Below are positions 55,281 to 64,000 of a stretch of 64,000 bases of DNA, in pieces. The stretch lies in assembly GCF_000723205.1 (NCBI RefSeq), contig NZ_HG315671.1, positions 2,205,351 through 2,269,350 on the forward strand, in the 5' to 3' direction. The stretch's first letter is position 1, and every line of letters begins with the position of its first letter. The notes under the pieces were generated by a model. The model was given only the letters and a program-made list of their open reading frames with translations. It ran no database searches and had not been told where the DNA came from. The translations under genes were made by a program, and so were the position numbers. Origin of the DNA: Formosa agariphila KMM 3901 (GTDB taxonomy: Bacteria > Bacteroidota > Bacteroidia > Flavobacteriales > Flavobacteriaceae).

Positions 55281-55301
55281 AACCTGAACTTGTTTCAGGT
55301 T
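55281..55301. repeat. REP-like palindrome
   Basis: AACCTGAA (55281-55288) and TTCAGGTT (55294-55301) around 5 bases, followed by GATGCTGAAAA and CCTGTATGACG words. This composite (CTGAACTTGTTTCAGG ... GATGACG) is a widespread intergenic repeat family in bacterial genomes. It may act on mRNA 3' ends. Confidence 0.5.
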
Positions 55302-55374
55302 CACATCGTTATTGCTTATCAATCGGAACGAGATGCTGAAAAACGTCCTGTATGACGTCCATATTAAATAAAAA

Positions 55375-55411
55375 AAAGACCTCACAAAGTTCTATAACTT
55401 GTGAGGTCTTT
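55375..55411 (-). terminator. Bidirectional hairpin terminator
   Basis: AAAGACCTCACAAAGTT pairs with AACTTGTGAGGTCTTT with one bulged A. It sits 24 bases past the glmM stop (minus strand) and also follows the acyltransferase gene, with A- and T-runs on the two sides. Confidence 0.85.
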
Positions 55412-55434
55412 AATTTATCTGTTATTCTAAAAAA

Positions 55435-56823
55435 TTACAAACCTGCAATTTCTGATATTTCAGCAATAAAACGATCTGCTAAAGCATCGGCTTCTGTTTG
55501 ACTTCCTGCTTCCGTATAAATACGAATTATTGGCTCTGTGTTACTCTTACGTAAATGCACCCAATTGGTAGGGAAATCGATTTTCACACCATCTATAGTC
55601 GTAATTTGCTCAGAAGCATATTTTTCTTCCATTGCTTTTAAAATCCCATCAACATCTAATTGAGGCGTTAATGCAATTTTCTTTTTACTCATATAATATT
55701 GTGGGTAGGATGCTTTTAAAGCACTAACCGACATTTTTTTCTCTGCTAATAAACTCAAAAATAGAGCTACACCAACAAAAGCATCACGTCCGTAATGTAA
55801 CGCTGGATAAATAATACCACCGTTACCTTCACCACCAATTACAACGTTGTTCTTTTTCATTAAGGTAACCACATTGACTTCTCCAACTGCACTAGCTTCG
55901 TAAGTTCCGCCATGTTTTTCTGTAACATCTCTTAAAGCACGTGTAGAACTCATATTACTTACCGTGTTTCCTGGATTCTTACTCAACACATAATCGGCAC
56001 AGGCCACAAGCGTATATTCTTCTCCAAACATCTCACCATTTTCGTCCATAAACGCCAAACGATCTACATCTGGGTCGACTACAATTCCGAAATCAGCACG
56101 CTCTTTTACAACAGCCTCAGATAAATCTGTTAAATGTTCTTTTAAAGGCTCTGGATTATGAGGAAAATGTCCGTTTGGCTCACAGAATAATTTTATAGGC
56201 TCTACACCTAAACGTTCTAGAAGTAAAGGAATCGCAATTCCTCCGGTAGAATTTACACCATCAACAACCACTTTAAATTTAGCATCTTTTATGGCATCTA
56301 AGTTTACTAATGGTAAATCTAAAACTTCATCGATATGGATATCGATATACGCATCATTTATAGAAATTTCCCCAAGATTATCAACATCAGCAAATTCTAC
56401 AGTATCATCTTCAGCGTATTCTAAAATTTTTGCGCCTTCTTCAGCATTTAAAAATTCACCTTTTGCATCTAATAATTTTAAAGCATTCCATTGTTTTGGA
56501 TTATGGCTTGCTGTTAAAATAATTCCACCATCGGCATGTTCTAACGGCACAGCAACCTCTACAGTTGGTGTAGTAGACAGACCTAAATCTATCACATGAA
56601 TCCCCATCCCTATTAAGGTATTCATTACTAAACTCTGTATCATTTCTCCCGAAATTCGGGCATCACGACCAACAACCACGCGATAATCTTCTTTGTTACG
56701 TTGTTTTTTTATCCAAGTTCCATAAGCTGCTGCAAATTTAACGGCATCAATTGGAGTTAAATTATCTCCTATAGCACCACCAATGGTACCTCGTATTCCT
56801 GAAATTGATTTAATTAGTGTCAT
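55435..56823 (-). CDS. glmM: Phosphoglucosamine mutase-type alpha-D-phosphohexomutase
   Basis: 462 residues in the four-domain phosphohexomutase fold. Phospho-Ser S106 in ILTASHNPKQWNALKLL; metal site DPDVDRLAF; sugar loop GEGNGGIIYPALHYGRDAF; phosphate-binding loop VHLRKSNTEPIIRIYTEA. The start ISGIRGTIGG is the usual GlmM opening. It interconverts glucosamine-6-P and glucosamine-1-P for UDP-GlcNAc, peptidoglycan and lipid A. Phosphomannomutase activity is possible because the subfamily is not always distinguishable. Its position near the acyltransferase gene is convergent, not in the same operon. Confidence 0.93.
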   Translation of the reverse strand: MTLIKSISGIRGTIGGAIGDNLTPIDAVKFAAAYGTWIKKQRNKEDYRVVVGRDARISGEMIQSLVMNTLIGMGIHVIDLGLSTTPTVEVAVPLEHADGGIILTASHNPKQWNALKLLDAKGEFLNAEEGAKILEYAEDDTVEFADVDNLGEISINDAYIDIHIDEVLDLPLVNLDAIKDAKFKVVVDGVNSTGGIAIPLLLERLGVEPIKLFCEPNGHFPHNPEPLKEHLTDLSEAVVKERADFGIVVDPDVDRLAFMDENGEMFGEEYTLVACADYVLSKNPGNTVSNMSSTRALRDVTEKHGGTYEASAVGEVNVVTLMKKNNVVIGGEGNGGIIYPALHYGRDAFVGVALFLSLLAEKKMSVSALKASYPQYYMSKKKIALTPQLDVDGILKAMEEKYASEQITTIDGVKIDFPTNWVHLRKSNTEPIIRIYTEAGSQTEADALADRFIAEISEIAGL

Positions 56824-56897
56824 AAAATAATTTAAGTTTCAACAAATATAATATTTCAATATGGTAATCTTATATTTTGAATTTGTAAATTCCCCAA

Positions 56898-57500
56898 ATG
56901 AATTATTTAGCCCACATTTATCTTTCAGAATCCAAAGAAAAGGTCACCATTGGAAATTTTATTGCTGATGGAAATGGGATTACCGGAAAATCTTATAAAA
57001 AATTCCCTAAAGCCATTCAAGTTGGCATTTTACTTCACCGCCAAATCGATACATTTACAGATGCTCATCCTATTGTAAAGCAAAGCACTAAACGATTACA
57101 TAAAAATTACGGCCATTATTCGGGGATTATAGTTGATATTTTTTACGACCACTTTTTAGCTAAAAACTGGAGTAAATATTCAGAAATCTCTTTAGAAGAT
57201 GAAGCCCAATGGTTTTATACCCTTTTACAAAACAATTTCGATACGTTACCCGAACGTACGCAATACCTTCTCCCTTATATGGTAAAGGCAAACTGGCTGG
57301 TAAGTTATTCGAATATTAAAGGCATTGAGGATGTACTTGTCGGGATGGACAAACGTACCAAAAATCTGTCTCACATGCATTTAGCAACTAAAGAATTACG
57401 CATGTATTACGATGAATTTGAAGCCGAATTCACAACATTTTTTGAAGAACTCCGTACCTTTTCTCATCATAAATTAAATTCCCTTTTAGATACCATATGA
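56898..57500 (+). CDS. Acyl carrier protein phosphodiesterase (AcpH-like)
   Basis: 200 residues, no signal peptide. Conserved AcpH segments: MNYLAHIYLS, IGNFIADGN, VGILLHRQIDTFTDAHPIV with the His/Asp metal-binding cluster, HKNYGHYSGIIVDIFYDHFLA, and FFEELRTF. This HD-like metalloenzyme removes the 4'-phosphopantetheine group from ACP. Its stop codon overlaps the start of the gamma-glutamyltransferase gene (ATGA at 57497-57500), so the two are translated together, although no functional link is obvious. Confidence 0.93.
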   Translation: MNYLAHIYLSESKEKVTIGNFIADGNGITGKSYKKFPKAIQVGILLHRQIDTFTDAHPIVKQSTKRLHKNYGHYSGIIVDIFYDHFLAKNWSKYSEISLEDEAQWFYTLLQNNFDTLPERTQYLLPYMVKANWLVSYSNIKGIEDVLVGMDKRTKNLSHMHLATKELRMYYDEFEAEFTTFFEELRTFSHHKLNSLLDTI

Positions 57501-59194
57501 AGTCTATTTACTATACGCTCTTACTATTACTTATTCTAACATCATGTAAAGAATCAAAATCTAGCTCAACACCAAAAGTAACAGGTGTTATTGCCGAAAA
57601 AGCTATGGTGGTATCGGCAAGAAAGGAAGCCTCGTTAATTGGAACATCTATATTAAAACAAGGCGGAAATGTTTTCGATGCCATGATGGCAACCGAACTT
57701 GCACTGGCAGTAGCATATCCCTATGCTGGAAATTTAGGTGGTGGCGGATTTATGGTTTACCGATTAAACAACGGAGATATTGGAGCCTTAGATTATCGCG
57801 AGAAAGCACCAATGGCTGCCACAAAAACCATGTATCTGGACTCAGTTGGCAATGTCATTCCAAACAAAAGTACACTTGGAAGTCTAGCCATTGGAGTTCC
57901 AGGAACCGTTGCTGGTGTGTTCACAGCGCATGAAAAATTTGGAACGTTACCTGTATCTACAATTTTAGAACCGGTAATAGCCTTAGCGAAACGCGGAGTA
58001 ATTGTTACCGAAAAGCAAGCCATTCATATTCAATCAAAACGTTCTTTATTCCAAGAAGCCAATAAAGACACTATTATTTTTGATGCCGATTGGAAAGCAA
58101 ACGACACTATAAAGTATCCTAAGTTAGCAACTACTTTAGAAAAAATTATGACCACTGGAAAAGATGGCTTTTACAAAGGGGATATTGCAAAAACTCTAGC
58201 CCATTTTATCCAAGATAATGGCGGTATTATCACTGAAGACGATTTAGCAAATTACGAAGCCAAATGGCGAACTCCTGTGGTTTTTAACTACGACGATTTA
58301 AAAATCATATCCATGTCTCCACCATCTAGTGGCGGGATTTGTTTGGGTCAGATTATGACAATGATAGAACCTTACAATTTAAAAAGATATGGTCATAACA
58401 GCACAAAAGCCATTCAGATTATTACCGAGGCAGAACGTCGTGCTTATGCCGATAGAAGCTACTATTTAGGTGACCCAGATTTTGTTGCCATTCCAACCGA
58501 AACCCTGTTAAGTGATACGTATCTAAAAGATAGGATGTCTAATGTATCCTTCGATCAAGCCACAGCATCATCGTCTTTAACACATGGTAATGTAGAACTT
58601 GTAGAAAGCGATGAAACCACCCACTACTCTATTGTCGATCAATTTGGAAATGCGATTTCAGTCACCACCACTTTAAATGGTGCTTATGGCTCTAAATTGT
58701 ATTGCTCTGAATTGGGATTCTTTTTAAATAATGAAATGGACGATTTTAGCAGTAAACCAGGCGAACCCAATATGTTCGGTTTAATTGGTGCTGAAGCAAA
58801 TAGCATTGCACCACAAAAACGCATGTTAAGTTCAATGACACCGACTATCGTAGAAAAAGATGGCGATTTATACATGTCTGTTGGTACTCCTGGTGGCTCA
58901 ACCATAATAACCTGTGTACTTCAAACCATATTAAATGTACATGAATACGATATGGGCATGCAAGAAGCTGTAAATGCACCACGTTTTCATCATCAATGGT
59001 TGCCCGATGAAATTTTAATGGAACCAAATAAATTTAACCGAAATACCATTTTAGAACTGGAAGCCAAAGGCTACCCGATTAATGAAAAAGATGCGCCTAT
59101 TATTGGACGTGTTGATGGTATTTTAAAATTGAAAAACGGAACTTTAGAAGCTGGTGCAGATTATCGTGGAGACGATACCGCAATTGGATTTTAA
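57497..59194 (+). CDS. ggt: Gamma-glutamyltransferase (glutathione hydrolase) lipoprotein
   Basis: 565 residues, lipobox ILTSC (about C15). The Ntn-hydrolase precursor: large-subunit motifs (MVVSARKEASLIGTSILKQGGNVFDA, GGGGFMVYRLNNGDIGALDYREKAP, TLGSLAIGVPGTVAGVF), then the autoprocessing/catalytic Thr at about T374 in DETTHYSIVDQFGNA, and small-subunit MTPTIVEKDG and the GGSTI substrate loop. It hydrolyses or transfers the gamma-glutamyl group of glutathione in the periplasm. Start overlaps the AcpH-like stop. Confidence 0.96.
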   Translation: MKSIYYTLLLLLILTSCKESKSSSTPKVTGVIAEKAMVVSARKEASLIGTSILKQGGNVFDAMMATELALAVAYPYAGNLGGGGFMVYRLNNGDIGALDYREKAPMAATKTMYLDSVGNVIPNKSTLGSLAIGVPGTVAGVFTAHEKFGTLPVSTILEPVIALAKRGVIVTEKQAIHIQSKRSLFQEANKDTIIFDADWKANDTIKYPKLATTLEKIMTTGKDGFYKGDIAKTLAHFIQDNGGIITEDDLANYEAKWRTPVVFNYDDLKIISMSPPSSGGICLGQIMTMIEPYNLKRYGHNSTKAIQIITEAERRAYADRSYYLGDPDFVAIPTETLLSDTYLKDRMSNVSFDQATASSSLTHGNVELVESDETTHYSIVDQFGNAISVTTTLNGAYGSKLYCSELGFFLNNEMDDFSSKPGEPNMFGLIGAEANSIAPQKRMLSSMTPTIVEKDGDLYMSVGTPGGSTIITCVLQTILNVHEYDMGMQEAVNAPRFHHQWLPDEILMEPNKFNRNTILELEAKGYPINEKDAPIIGRVDGILKLKNGTLEAGADYRGDDTAIGF

Positions 59195-59223
59195 AACCGT
59201 AATTTTGTCATAAAATCATAGTT

Positions 59224-59940
59224 ATGTCTCCTAAGAAAATTCTTAAAATCGTTGCTGGAATTATTGTATTCTTCACGCTTCCCACTCTATTATTTTTCGG
59301 GTATATCTATTTTAAATACAACGAAGACTTACCACAAGGTACACCTACGGAAGCAGCAGATACTGTAGCTAATAAAATGCTCGAAGCTTTAGATTATGAA
59401 GCATATAAAAACACCAATTATATTGAATGGACCTTTAACAAACGTCATCATTTTAAATGGAAAAAAAATGAAAACTTTTGTGAAGTGTATTGGAAAGACA
59501 TTAAAGTTGACTTAAACATAAATGCACCGCATTCAAGTATGGTTACAATAAGTAACGATACATTACAAACAGCTGATGCAAAGGAGTATATTGACAAGGC
59601 TGTTGAATATTTTAACAACGATTCTTTTTGGCTAATTGCCCCGTACAAAGTTTTCGATGCAGGCACAACACGTAGTTTAATTCCGTTGGAGAATAACCAA
59701 CAAGGCCTTTTAATTTCGTATGCCTCTGGAGGAAGTACACCTGGAGATTCGTATATGTGGCTATTAGATAACGATTATAAACCTACGGCATTTAAAATGT
59801 GGGTTTCAATTTTACCTATAGAAGGTTTAGAAGCAACATGGAGTAACTGGAAGACTACTGAGACAGGGGCTCAACTTCCTGAATTTCATAAATTATTATT
59901 CCTCGGGTTAGAAATTACAGATATTAAAACTGCAATCTAG
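59224..59940 (+). CDS. Membrane-anchored hypothetical protein, 238 aa
   Basis: No family is recognised. An N-terminal transmembrane helix (ILKIVAGIIVFFTLPTLLFFGYIYF) anchors a periplasmic domain of about 200 residues containing ALDYEAYKNTNYIEWTFNKR, a beta-rich middle (LISYASGGSTPGDSYMWLLDN) and a C-terminal ending WSNWKTTETGAQLPEFHKLL. It looks like a lipoprotein-export-style or substrate-binding beta sheet domain seen in many flavobacterial hypothetical proteins. It follows ggt after 29 bases and may share its transcript. Confidence 0.75.
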   Translation: MSPKKILKIVAGIIVFFTLPTLLFFGYIYFKYNEDLPQGTPTEAADTVANKMLEALDYEAYKNTNYIEWTFNKRHHFKWKKNENFCEVYWKDIKVDLNINAPHSSMVTISNDTLQTADAKEYIDKAVEYFNNDSFWLIAPYKVFDAGTTRSLIPLENNQQGLLISYASGGSTPGDSYMWLLDNDYKPTAFKMWVSILPIEGLEATWSNWKTTETGAQLPEFHKLLFLGLEITDIKTAI

Positions 59941-60188
59941 ATGTCTAAACTATTGTTTTCAATTTAAAGATTACATAACTAACAATTACTGTTTTTTAAA
60001 TTTCAGCATTATCTATATTGGTATTAAAAGCTCAAACCCTATTAAAGCTATAGTTTTAGCCTATATAATTATGATTTAAGAAATACCGAATATGTATAAA
60101 AAGTATTATTTCTGTAATTTGCAATGCTATTCTTACATCATTTTTATGTAAAATCTAATAATATTTAATTTTCATTGAATTATTTTGT

Positions 60189-60196
60189 TAAATTTG
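60189..60196 (+). promoter_or_regulatory. Candidate -7 box of the OmpA-family gene
   Basis: TAAATTTG (TAnnTTTG) 25 bases before the ATG at 60222. The nearest TTG upstream is too close to be a proper -33 box, so confidence is limited. Confidence 0.4.
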
Positions 60197-60221
60197 AGTA
60201 AACAATTTAATCAATAAAACC

Positions 60222-61442
60222 ATGGAAACCAATCTATTAAAATCATTAAGTAATTATGTTACTCCCGAATTAATTTCTCAAGCCTCTAGTGCTTTAGGAG
60301 AGTCTGAAACCGGAATCTCTAGTGCTATGTCGAGTGCAATACCAACATTATTGTCTGGCTTATTAACCAATGCCAACGACACCAATGTAATAGACGGCAT
60401 TATAGGATTAGCCAATAGCAAAGATTTTGATGCCTCTAGTGTGCTTTCAAGTTTACCATCCTTACTTAGCGATTCTGGAAACAAATCTGCCATCGCAGCA
60501 GGTTCTGGTATGCTAAACATGTTATTTGGAAATAAACAATCTGGGTTATTTGACCTATTAGGTAGTACATCTGGTGTTAAAAAATCTTCTGTTTCTAGAT
60601 TAATGATGATGGCTGCACCAATGATTTTAGGATATATTCGTAAATCTGGATTTAGTGCGGGAAGTTTAGTTAAAACTTTATTTTCTCAGAAAGACGACAT
60701 TTTAAAAGCTGCGCCTACTGGATTACAAGCTTTACTTGGTCACGGTACCAAGTTAAAACCTGAAGTGAAAGAAAAAATTAAAGACATTAAAAGACCTGTT
60801 ACTCCAACACCTCCGCCTGCAAAGCAAAAAAACAAATGGATTTTACCATTTTTAATTGCTGTTGCCGCTTTATTAATATTTTACTTACTTAGAAATTGCG
60901 AAGGAGAACCAGAAACTCCTGTGGTACGTAACAATGTTCCTGTTGTTGTAGAAGAAACTAAAGTGGATGTTATAGAACCAAAAGTGGATTTAGTAGATGT
61001 TACACTTCCAAATGGAACAACTTTAAACGCAACGGCTAACGGATTAGAAAGTCAGTTAACAACGTGGTTAGCAAACACAGATAATGTTTTAGATAAAAAC
61101 ACGTGGTTCGATTTCGATAATTTATTATTCGCTACAGCATCTGCAAATTTGTTACCAGAATCTGAAAATCAATTATCTAACCTTGTAGAAATTTTAAAAG
61201 CATACCCAAATGTTGCTATTAAAATTGGCGGATATACAGACAATACTGGAGACCCTGCTGCTAACTTAAAATTATCTGAAGATCGCGCTAAAAGTGTGGT
61301 AGCAGAAATGGTAGCTAAAGGAATTGATTCAGGTCGTTTATCAGCAGAAGGCTACGGACAACAACACCCTGTTGCCACTAATGAAACAGAAGAAGGACGT
61401 GCACAAAATAGAAGAATAGCTATGCGTGTAACAAGTAAATAA
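60222..61442 (+). CDS. DUF937-OmpA fusion protein
   Basis: 406 residues. Residues 1-about 170 are a DUF937 region (LLKSLSNYVTPELISQASSALGESETGISSAMSSAIPTLLSGLL, helical). A TM helix follows at about 206-222 (WILPFLIAVAALLIFYLL) after a Pro-rich linker. Residues about 295-406 are an OmpA-like peptidoglycan-binding domain: LLFATASANLLPESENQL, AIKIGGYTDNTGDPAANLKLSEDRA, GRLSAEGYGQQHPVATNETEEGRAQNRRI. Combination of the cytoplasmic DUF937 part with a periplasmic OmpA domain links an unknown cytosolic module to the cell wall. A single gene with a strong terminator. Confidence 0.92.
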   Translation: METNLLKSLSNYVTPELISQASSALGESETGISSAMSSAIPTLLSGLLTNANDTNVIDGIIGLANSKDFDASSVLSSLPSLLSDSGNKSAIAAGSGMLNMLFGNKQSGLFDLLGSTSGVKKSSVSRLMMMAAPMILGYIRKSGFSAGSLVKTLFSQKDDILKAAPTGLQALLGHGTKLKPEVKEKIKDIKRPVTPTPPPAKQKNKWILPFLIAVAALLIFYLLRNCEGEPETPVVRNNVPVVVEETKVDVIEPKVDLVDVTLPNGTTLNATANGLESQLTTWLANTDNVLDKNTWFDFDNLLFATASANLLPESENQLSNLVEILKAYPNVAIKIGGYTDNTGDPAANLKLSEDRAKSVVAEMVAKGIDSGRLSAEGYGQQHPVATNETEEGRAQNRRIAMRVTSK

Positions 61443-61466
61443 TCACTTTTTTAAATATATATTCTA

Positions 61467-61498
61467 AAGCTGATGTGTAAACATCAGCTTTTTTTTTT
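61467..61498 (+). terminator. Strong rho-independent terminator
   Basis: AAGCTGATGT (61467-61476), loop GTAA, ACATCAGCTT (61481-61490), followed by a T-run to 61498. It lies 24 bases after the OmpA-family stop. Confidence 0.93.
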
Positions 61499-61611
61499 GT
61501 CTTAATTTTAAATTAAGTATTTGTTAAGGCTTTAATTTCTCCTTAAAAAACAGCAATATATTTAACAGTTTACTAAGACACAACTCGCTTCCTTTTTCAT
61601 CTTAAAATCTG

Positions 61612-61619
61612 TATATTTG
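61612..61619 (+). promoter_or_regulatory. Candidate -7 box of uvrA
   Basis: TATATTTG 15 bases before the ATG at 61635, matching TAnnTTTG; the leader would be under 10 bases. No LexA-like SOS box is recognised. Confidence 0.4.
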
Positions 61620-61634
61620 AAACTTTGCATTTCT

Positions 61635-64000
61635 ATGAGCAATTTCGAAGAATATATTGAAGTTAAAGGTGCCCGAGTGCACAACTTAAAAAACATTGAC
61701 GTTTCTATTCCTAGAGACAAGCTAGTTGTAATTACTGGTTTATCGGGGAGTGGAAAATCGTCTTTGGCTTTCGACACAATTTATGCCGAAGGTCAGCGCC
61801 GTTATATTGAAACATTTTCGGCCTATGCCCGTCAGTTTTTAGGCGGATTAGAGCGTCCTGACGTTGATAAAATCGATGGACTTTCGCCTGTAATTGCTAT
61901 TGAACAGAAAACAACCAGTAAATCTCCTCGATCTACTGTAGGAACAATTACAGAAATTTACGATTTTTTACGTTTGTTATATGCTAGAGCTAGTGATGCT
62001 TATAGTTACAACACTGGTGAACAAATGGTAAGTTATAGTGATGAGCAAATCAAAGATTTAATTACACAAGACTATCAAGGAAAACGTATTAATATACTTG
62101 CTCCTGTTATTCGTTCTAGAAAGGGACACTATCGCGAATTATTCGAACAAATTGCCAAACAAGGTTTTGTAAAAGTAAGAACAGATGGGGAAATTCGTGA
62201 CCTAGTAAAAGGCATGAAACTAGATCGCTATAAAACACATGATATAGAAATTGTTATCGATCGTTTAAAAATCGATACGACTGCCGACAATGACAAAAGA
62301 CTTTCCGAAACCATAAAAACAGCCATGTATCATGGCGATGATATTTTAATGGTTATTGATCACGACACCCAAGAAGCACGTTATTTTAGTCGTTTGCTTA
62401 TGTGTCCATCAACCGGAGTTTCTTATCCAAATCCAGAACCTAATAATTTTTCATTTAATTCCCCAAAAGGTGCTTGTCCAAAATGTAATGGTATTGGTCA
62501 ATTGTATCAGGTTAATGAATCTAAAATTATTCCAGACCCAACATTATCGATTAAATCTGGAGCGTTAGCACCACACGGTCCCGAGAAAAATAGTTGGATT
62601 TTCAAGCAATTGCAACTTATCGCGCAGCGTTTCAATTTTAATTTAACCGATGCGTATAAAGACATTCCTGAGGCTGCTAAACACATGATTTTATACGGCG
62701 GAAAAGAAAAGTTTTCTGTTGAAAGTAAAACTTTGGGAATTACACGCGATTATAAAATAGATTTTGAAGGTGTTGCTAATTTTATTGAAAGTCAGTACGA
62801 AAATGCTCAAACCACATCATTAAAACGTTGGGCTAAAGACTATATGGACAAAGTGGATTGTGGCGAATGTCATGGCACACGACTTAGAAAAGAATCGCTT
62901 TATTTTAAAGTCAATGGCTTAAACATAGCTGAATTAGCAAATAAAGATATTAGCGATTTATCTGTTTGGTTTAAAGATTTAAACACACACTTATCTTCTA
63001 AACAATTACAAATTGGAGAAGAAATTATAAAAGAGATTACCACACGTCTTCAGTTTTTATTAGATGTTGGTTTAGATTATCTATCATTAAACCGAAGTTC
63101 TAAATCACTTTCTGGTGGAGAAGCACAACGTATTCGATTAGCAACCCAGATTGGTTCTCAATTGGTTGGTGTACTCTATATTTTAGACGAACCTAGTATT
63201 GGGTTACATCAGCGTGACAACGAAAAATTAATAAATTCTTTAGTTGCACTTCGTGATGTTGGGAATTCTGTTATCGTAGTTGAACACGATAAAGACATGA
63301 TAGAACGTGCAGATTACGTGATTGATATCGGACCAAAAGCAGGGCGTTATGGTGGTGAAATAATTAGTGAAGGTACGCCTGCCGAATTATTAAAACAACA
63401 TACCTTAACTGCAGATTATCTAAACGGCACCAAAGAAATTGAAGTTCCTAAAAAACGTCGTGAAGGTAACGGACACCTATTAACCTTAAAAGGATGTACA
63501 GGAAATAACTTAAAGAACGTAAGCGTTTCATTTCCTTTAGGAAAAATGATTGGTGTAACAGGTGTTTCAGGAAGTGGTAAATCCACATTAATTAATGAAA
63601 CCTTATACCCTATTTTAAATGCGTATTACTTTAATGGCGTAAAAAAACCAATGCCTTATAAAAGCATAAAAGGTTTAGAACATTTAGATAAAGTTATCGA
63701 TATTAATCAATCGCCAATTGGTAGAACACCACGTAGTAATCCGGCAACGTACACTGGTGTTTTTGGAGAAATTAGAAGTTTGTTTGCAAAGATTCCCGAA
63801 GCCATGATTCGTGGCTATAAACCAGGTCGTTTTAGTTTCAACGTTAAAGGTGGACGTTGCGAAACGTGCCAAGGTGGAGGTTTACGCGTAATAGAAATGA
63901 ACTTTCTTCCCGACGTTTATGTGGAGTGCGAAACATGTCAAGGAAAGCGTTTTAACAGAGAAACTTTAGAGATTAGATATAAGGGAAAATCGATTAGTGA
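61635..64000 (+). CDS. uvrA: Excinuclease ABC subunit A, N-terminal 788 codons (cut by window edge)
   Basis: Starts at ATG 61635 (MSNFEEYIEVKGARVHNLKNI) and stays open to the window end. First Walker A GLSGSGKSS (about 36), UvrB-binding region, first zinc module (SFNSPKGACPKCNGIG), C-x2-C of the insertion domain (DCGECHGTR), ABC signature LSGGEAQRIRLATQIG with Walker B LYILDEPSIGLHQ, second Walker A GVSGSGKSTLINETL, and the second zinc finger (RCETCQGGG and VECETCQGKRF) near 740-765. The C-terminal second signature and Walker B lie beyond the edge. Typical full length is about 940 residues. It recognises DNA lesions for nucleotide excision repair. Confidence 0.98.
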   Translation, partial: MSNFEEYIEVKGARVHNLKNIDVSIPRDKLVVITGLSGSGKSSLAFDTIYAEGQRRYIETFSAYARQFLGGLERPDVDKIDGLSPVIAIEQKTTSKSPRSTVGTITEIYDFLRLLYARASDAYSYNTGEQMVSYSDEQIKDLITQDYQGKRINILAPVIRSRKGHYRELFEQIAKQGFVKVRTDGEIRDLVKGMKLDRYKTHDIEIVIDRLKIDTTADNDKRLSETIKTAMYHGDDILMVIDHDTQEARYFSRLLMCPSTGVSYPNPEPNNFSFNSPKGACPKCNGIGQLYQVNESKIIPDPTLSIKSGALAPHGPEKNSWIFKQLQLIAQRFNFNLTDAYKDIPEAAKHMILYGGKEKFSVESKTLGITRDYKIDFEGVANFIESQYENAQTTSLKRWAKDYMDKVDCGECHGTRLRKESLYFKVNGLNIAELANKDISDLSVWFKDLNTHLSSKQLQIGEEIIKEITTRLQFLLDVGLDYLSLNRSSKSLSGGEAQRIRLATQIGSQLVGVLYILDEPSIGLHQRDNEKLINSLVALRDVGNSVIVVEHDKDMIERADYVIDIGPKAGRYGGEIISEGTPAELLKQHTLTADYLNGTKEIEVPKKRREGNGHLLTLKGCTGNNLKNVSVSFPLGKMIGVTGVSGSGKSTLINETLYPILNAYYFNGVKKPMPYKSIKGLEHLDKVIDINQSPIGRTPRSNPATYTGVFGEIRSLFAKIPEAMIRGYKPGRFSFNVKGGRCETCQGGGLRVIEMNFLPDVYVECETCQGKRFNRETLEIRYKGKSIS

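Noticed and set aside
1-64000. tRNA, rRNA, CRISPR arrays and riboswitches
   Set aside because: Looked for cloverleaf-like conserved arms, spaced direct repeats and known leader patterns by eye; none found. A covariance-model scan would be needed to exclude small RNAs.

Overview
The window looks like a chromosomal stretch of a marine member of the Flavobacteriaceae (Bacteroidota). The signs are AT-rich DNA, TAnnTTTG-type -7 promoter boxes, many lipoproteins with short Cys lipoboxes, SusC/SusD outer-membrane pairs, a one-protein hybrid two-component regulator, and flavobacterial forms of mnmE, glmM and uvrA. The genus is not fixed by anything I can see.

Layout. 1-4391: chromosomal flank with the end of a sensor kinase and its NarL/LuxR-type regulator, an orphan lipoprotein, a small conserved protein, a TssD-like protein with a partner, and decayed coding sequence. 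4392-44767: what I interpret as one integrated genomic island of about 40.4 kb. 44753-64000: housekeeping flank with mnmE, a TlpA-like thioredoxin, an RND efflux operon, a rhomboid protease, a lipid A-type acyltransferase, glmM, an AcpH-like esterase, gamma-glutamyltransferase, an OmpA/DUF937 protein and the first 788 codons of uvrA (cut by the window edge).

The island. Its right part (37644-44614) is a compact mobilization module, all on the minus strand: tyrosine integrase, excisionase-like HTH protein, helicase/primase-type replication proteins, a nested hairpin that could be oriT, a MobC-like ribbon-helix-helix protein, an HxHxH relaxase with a small coiled-coil membrane partner, and a Fic protein. 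The integrase lies right beside the 3' end of mnmE, a known integration site for other islands such as SGI1. A direct repeat of the mnmE 3' end (CIGK-stop with synonymous third bases) lies 40 kb away at 4392-4406. A second, longer motif (GTAC..TGAGGTAC..AAATA) lies just inside both ends. Together these suggest the whole 4.4-44.8 kb segment was acquired as one element.

The cargo is a polysaccharide utilization locus for a sulfated, probably fucose-containing algal polysaccharide. It holds an HTCS regulator, SusC/SusD, three formylglycine-type sulfatases, a GH29 alpha-L-fucosidase, a TIM-barrel hydrolase-like protein, a DUF1080 protein with a ThuA-like partner, a vanadium haloperoxidase homologue, a giant VCBS/ASPIC lipoprotein and an unrecognised 872-residue secreted protein. 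The likely scheme: surface or periplasmic sulfatases and glycosidases trim the glycan, SusCD imports oligosaccharides, and the HTCS senses them and induces the locus. Decayed IS3-family fragments border the cargo on both sides (4648-4842 and about 35571-36864), so the carbohydrate module and the mobilization module may have been joined by IS-mediated events.
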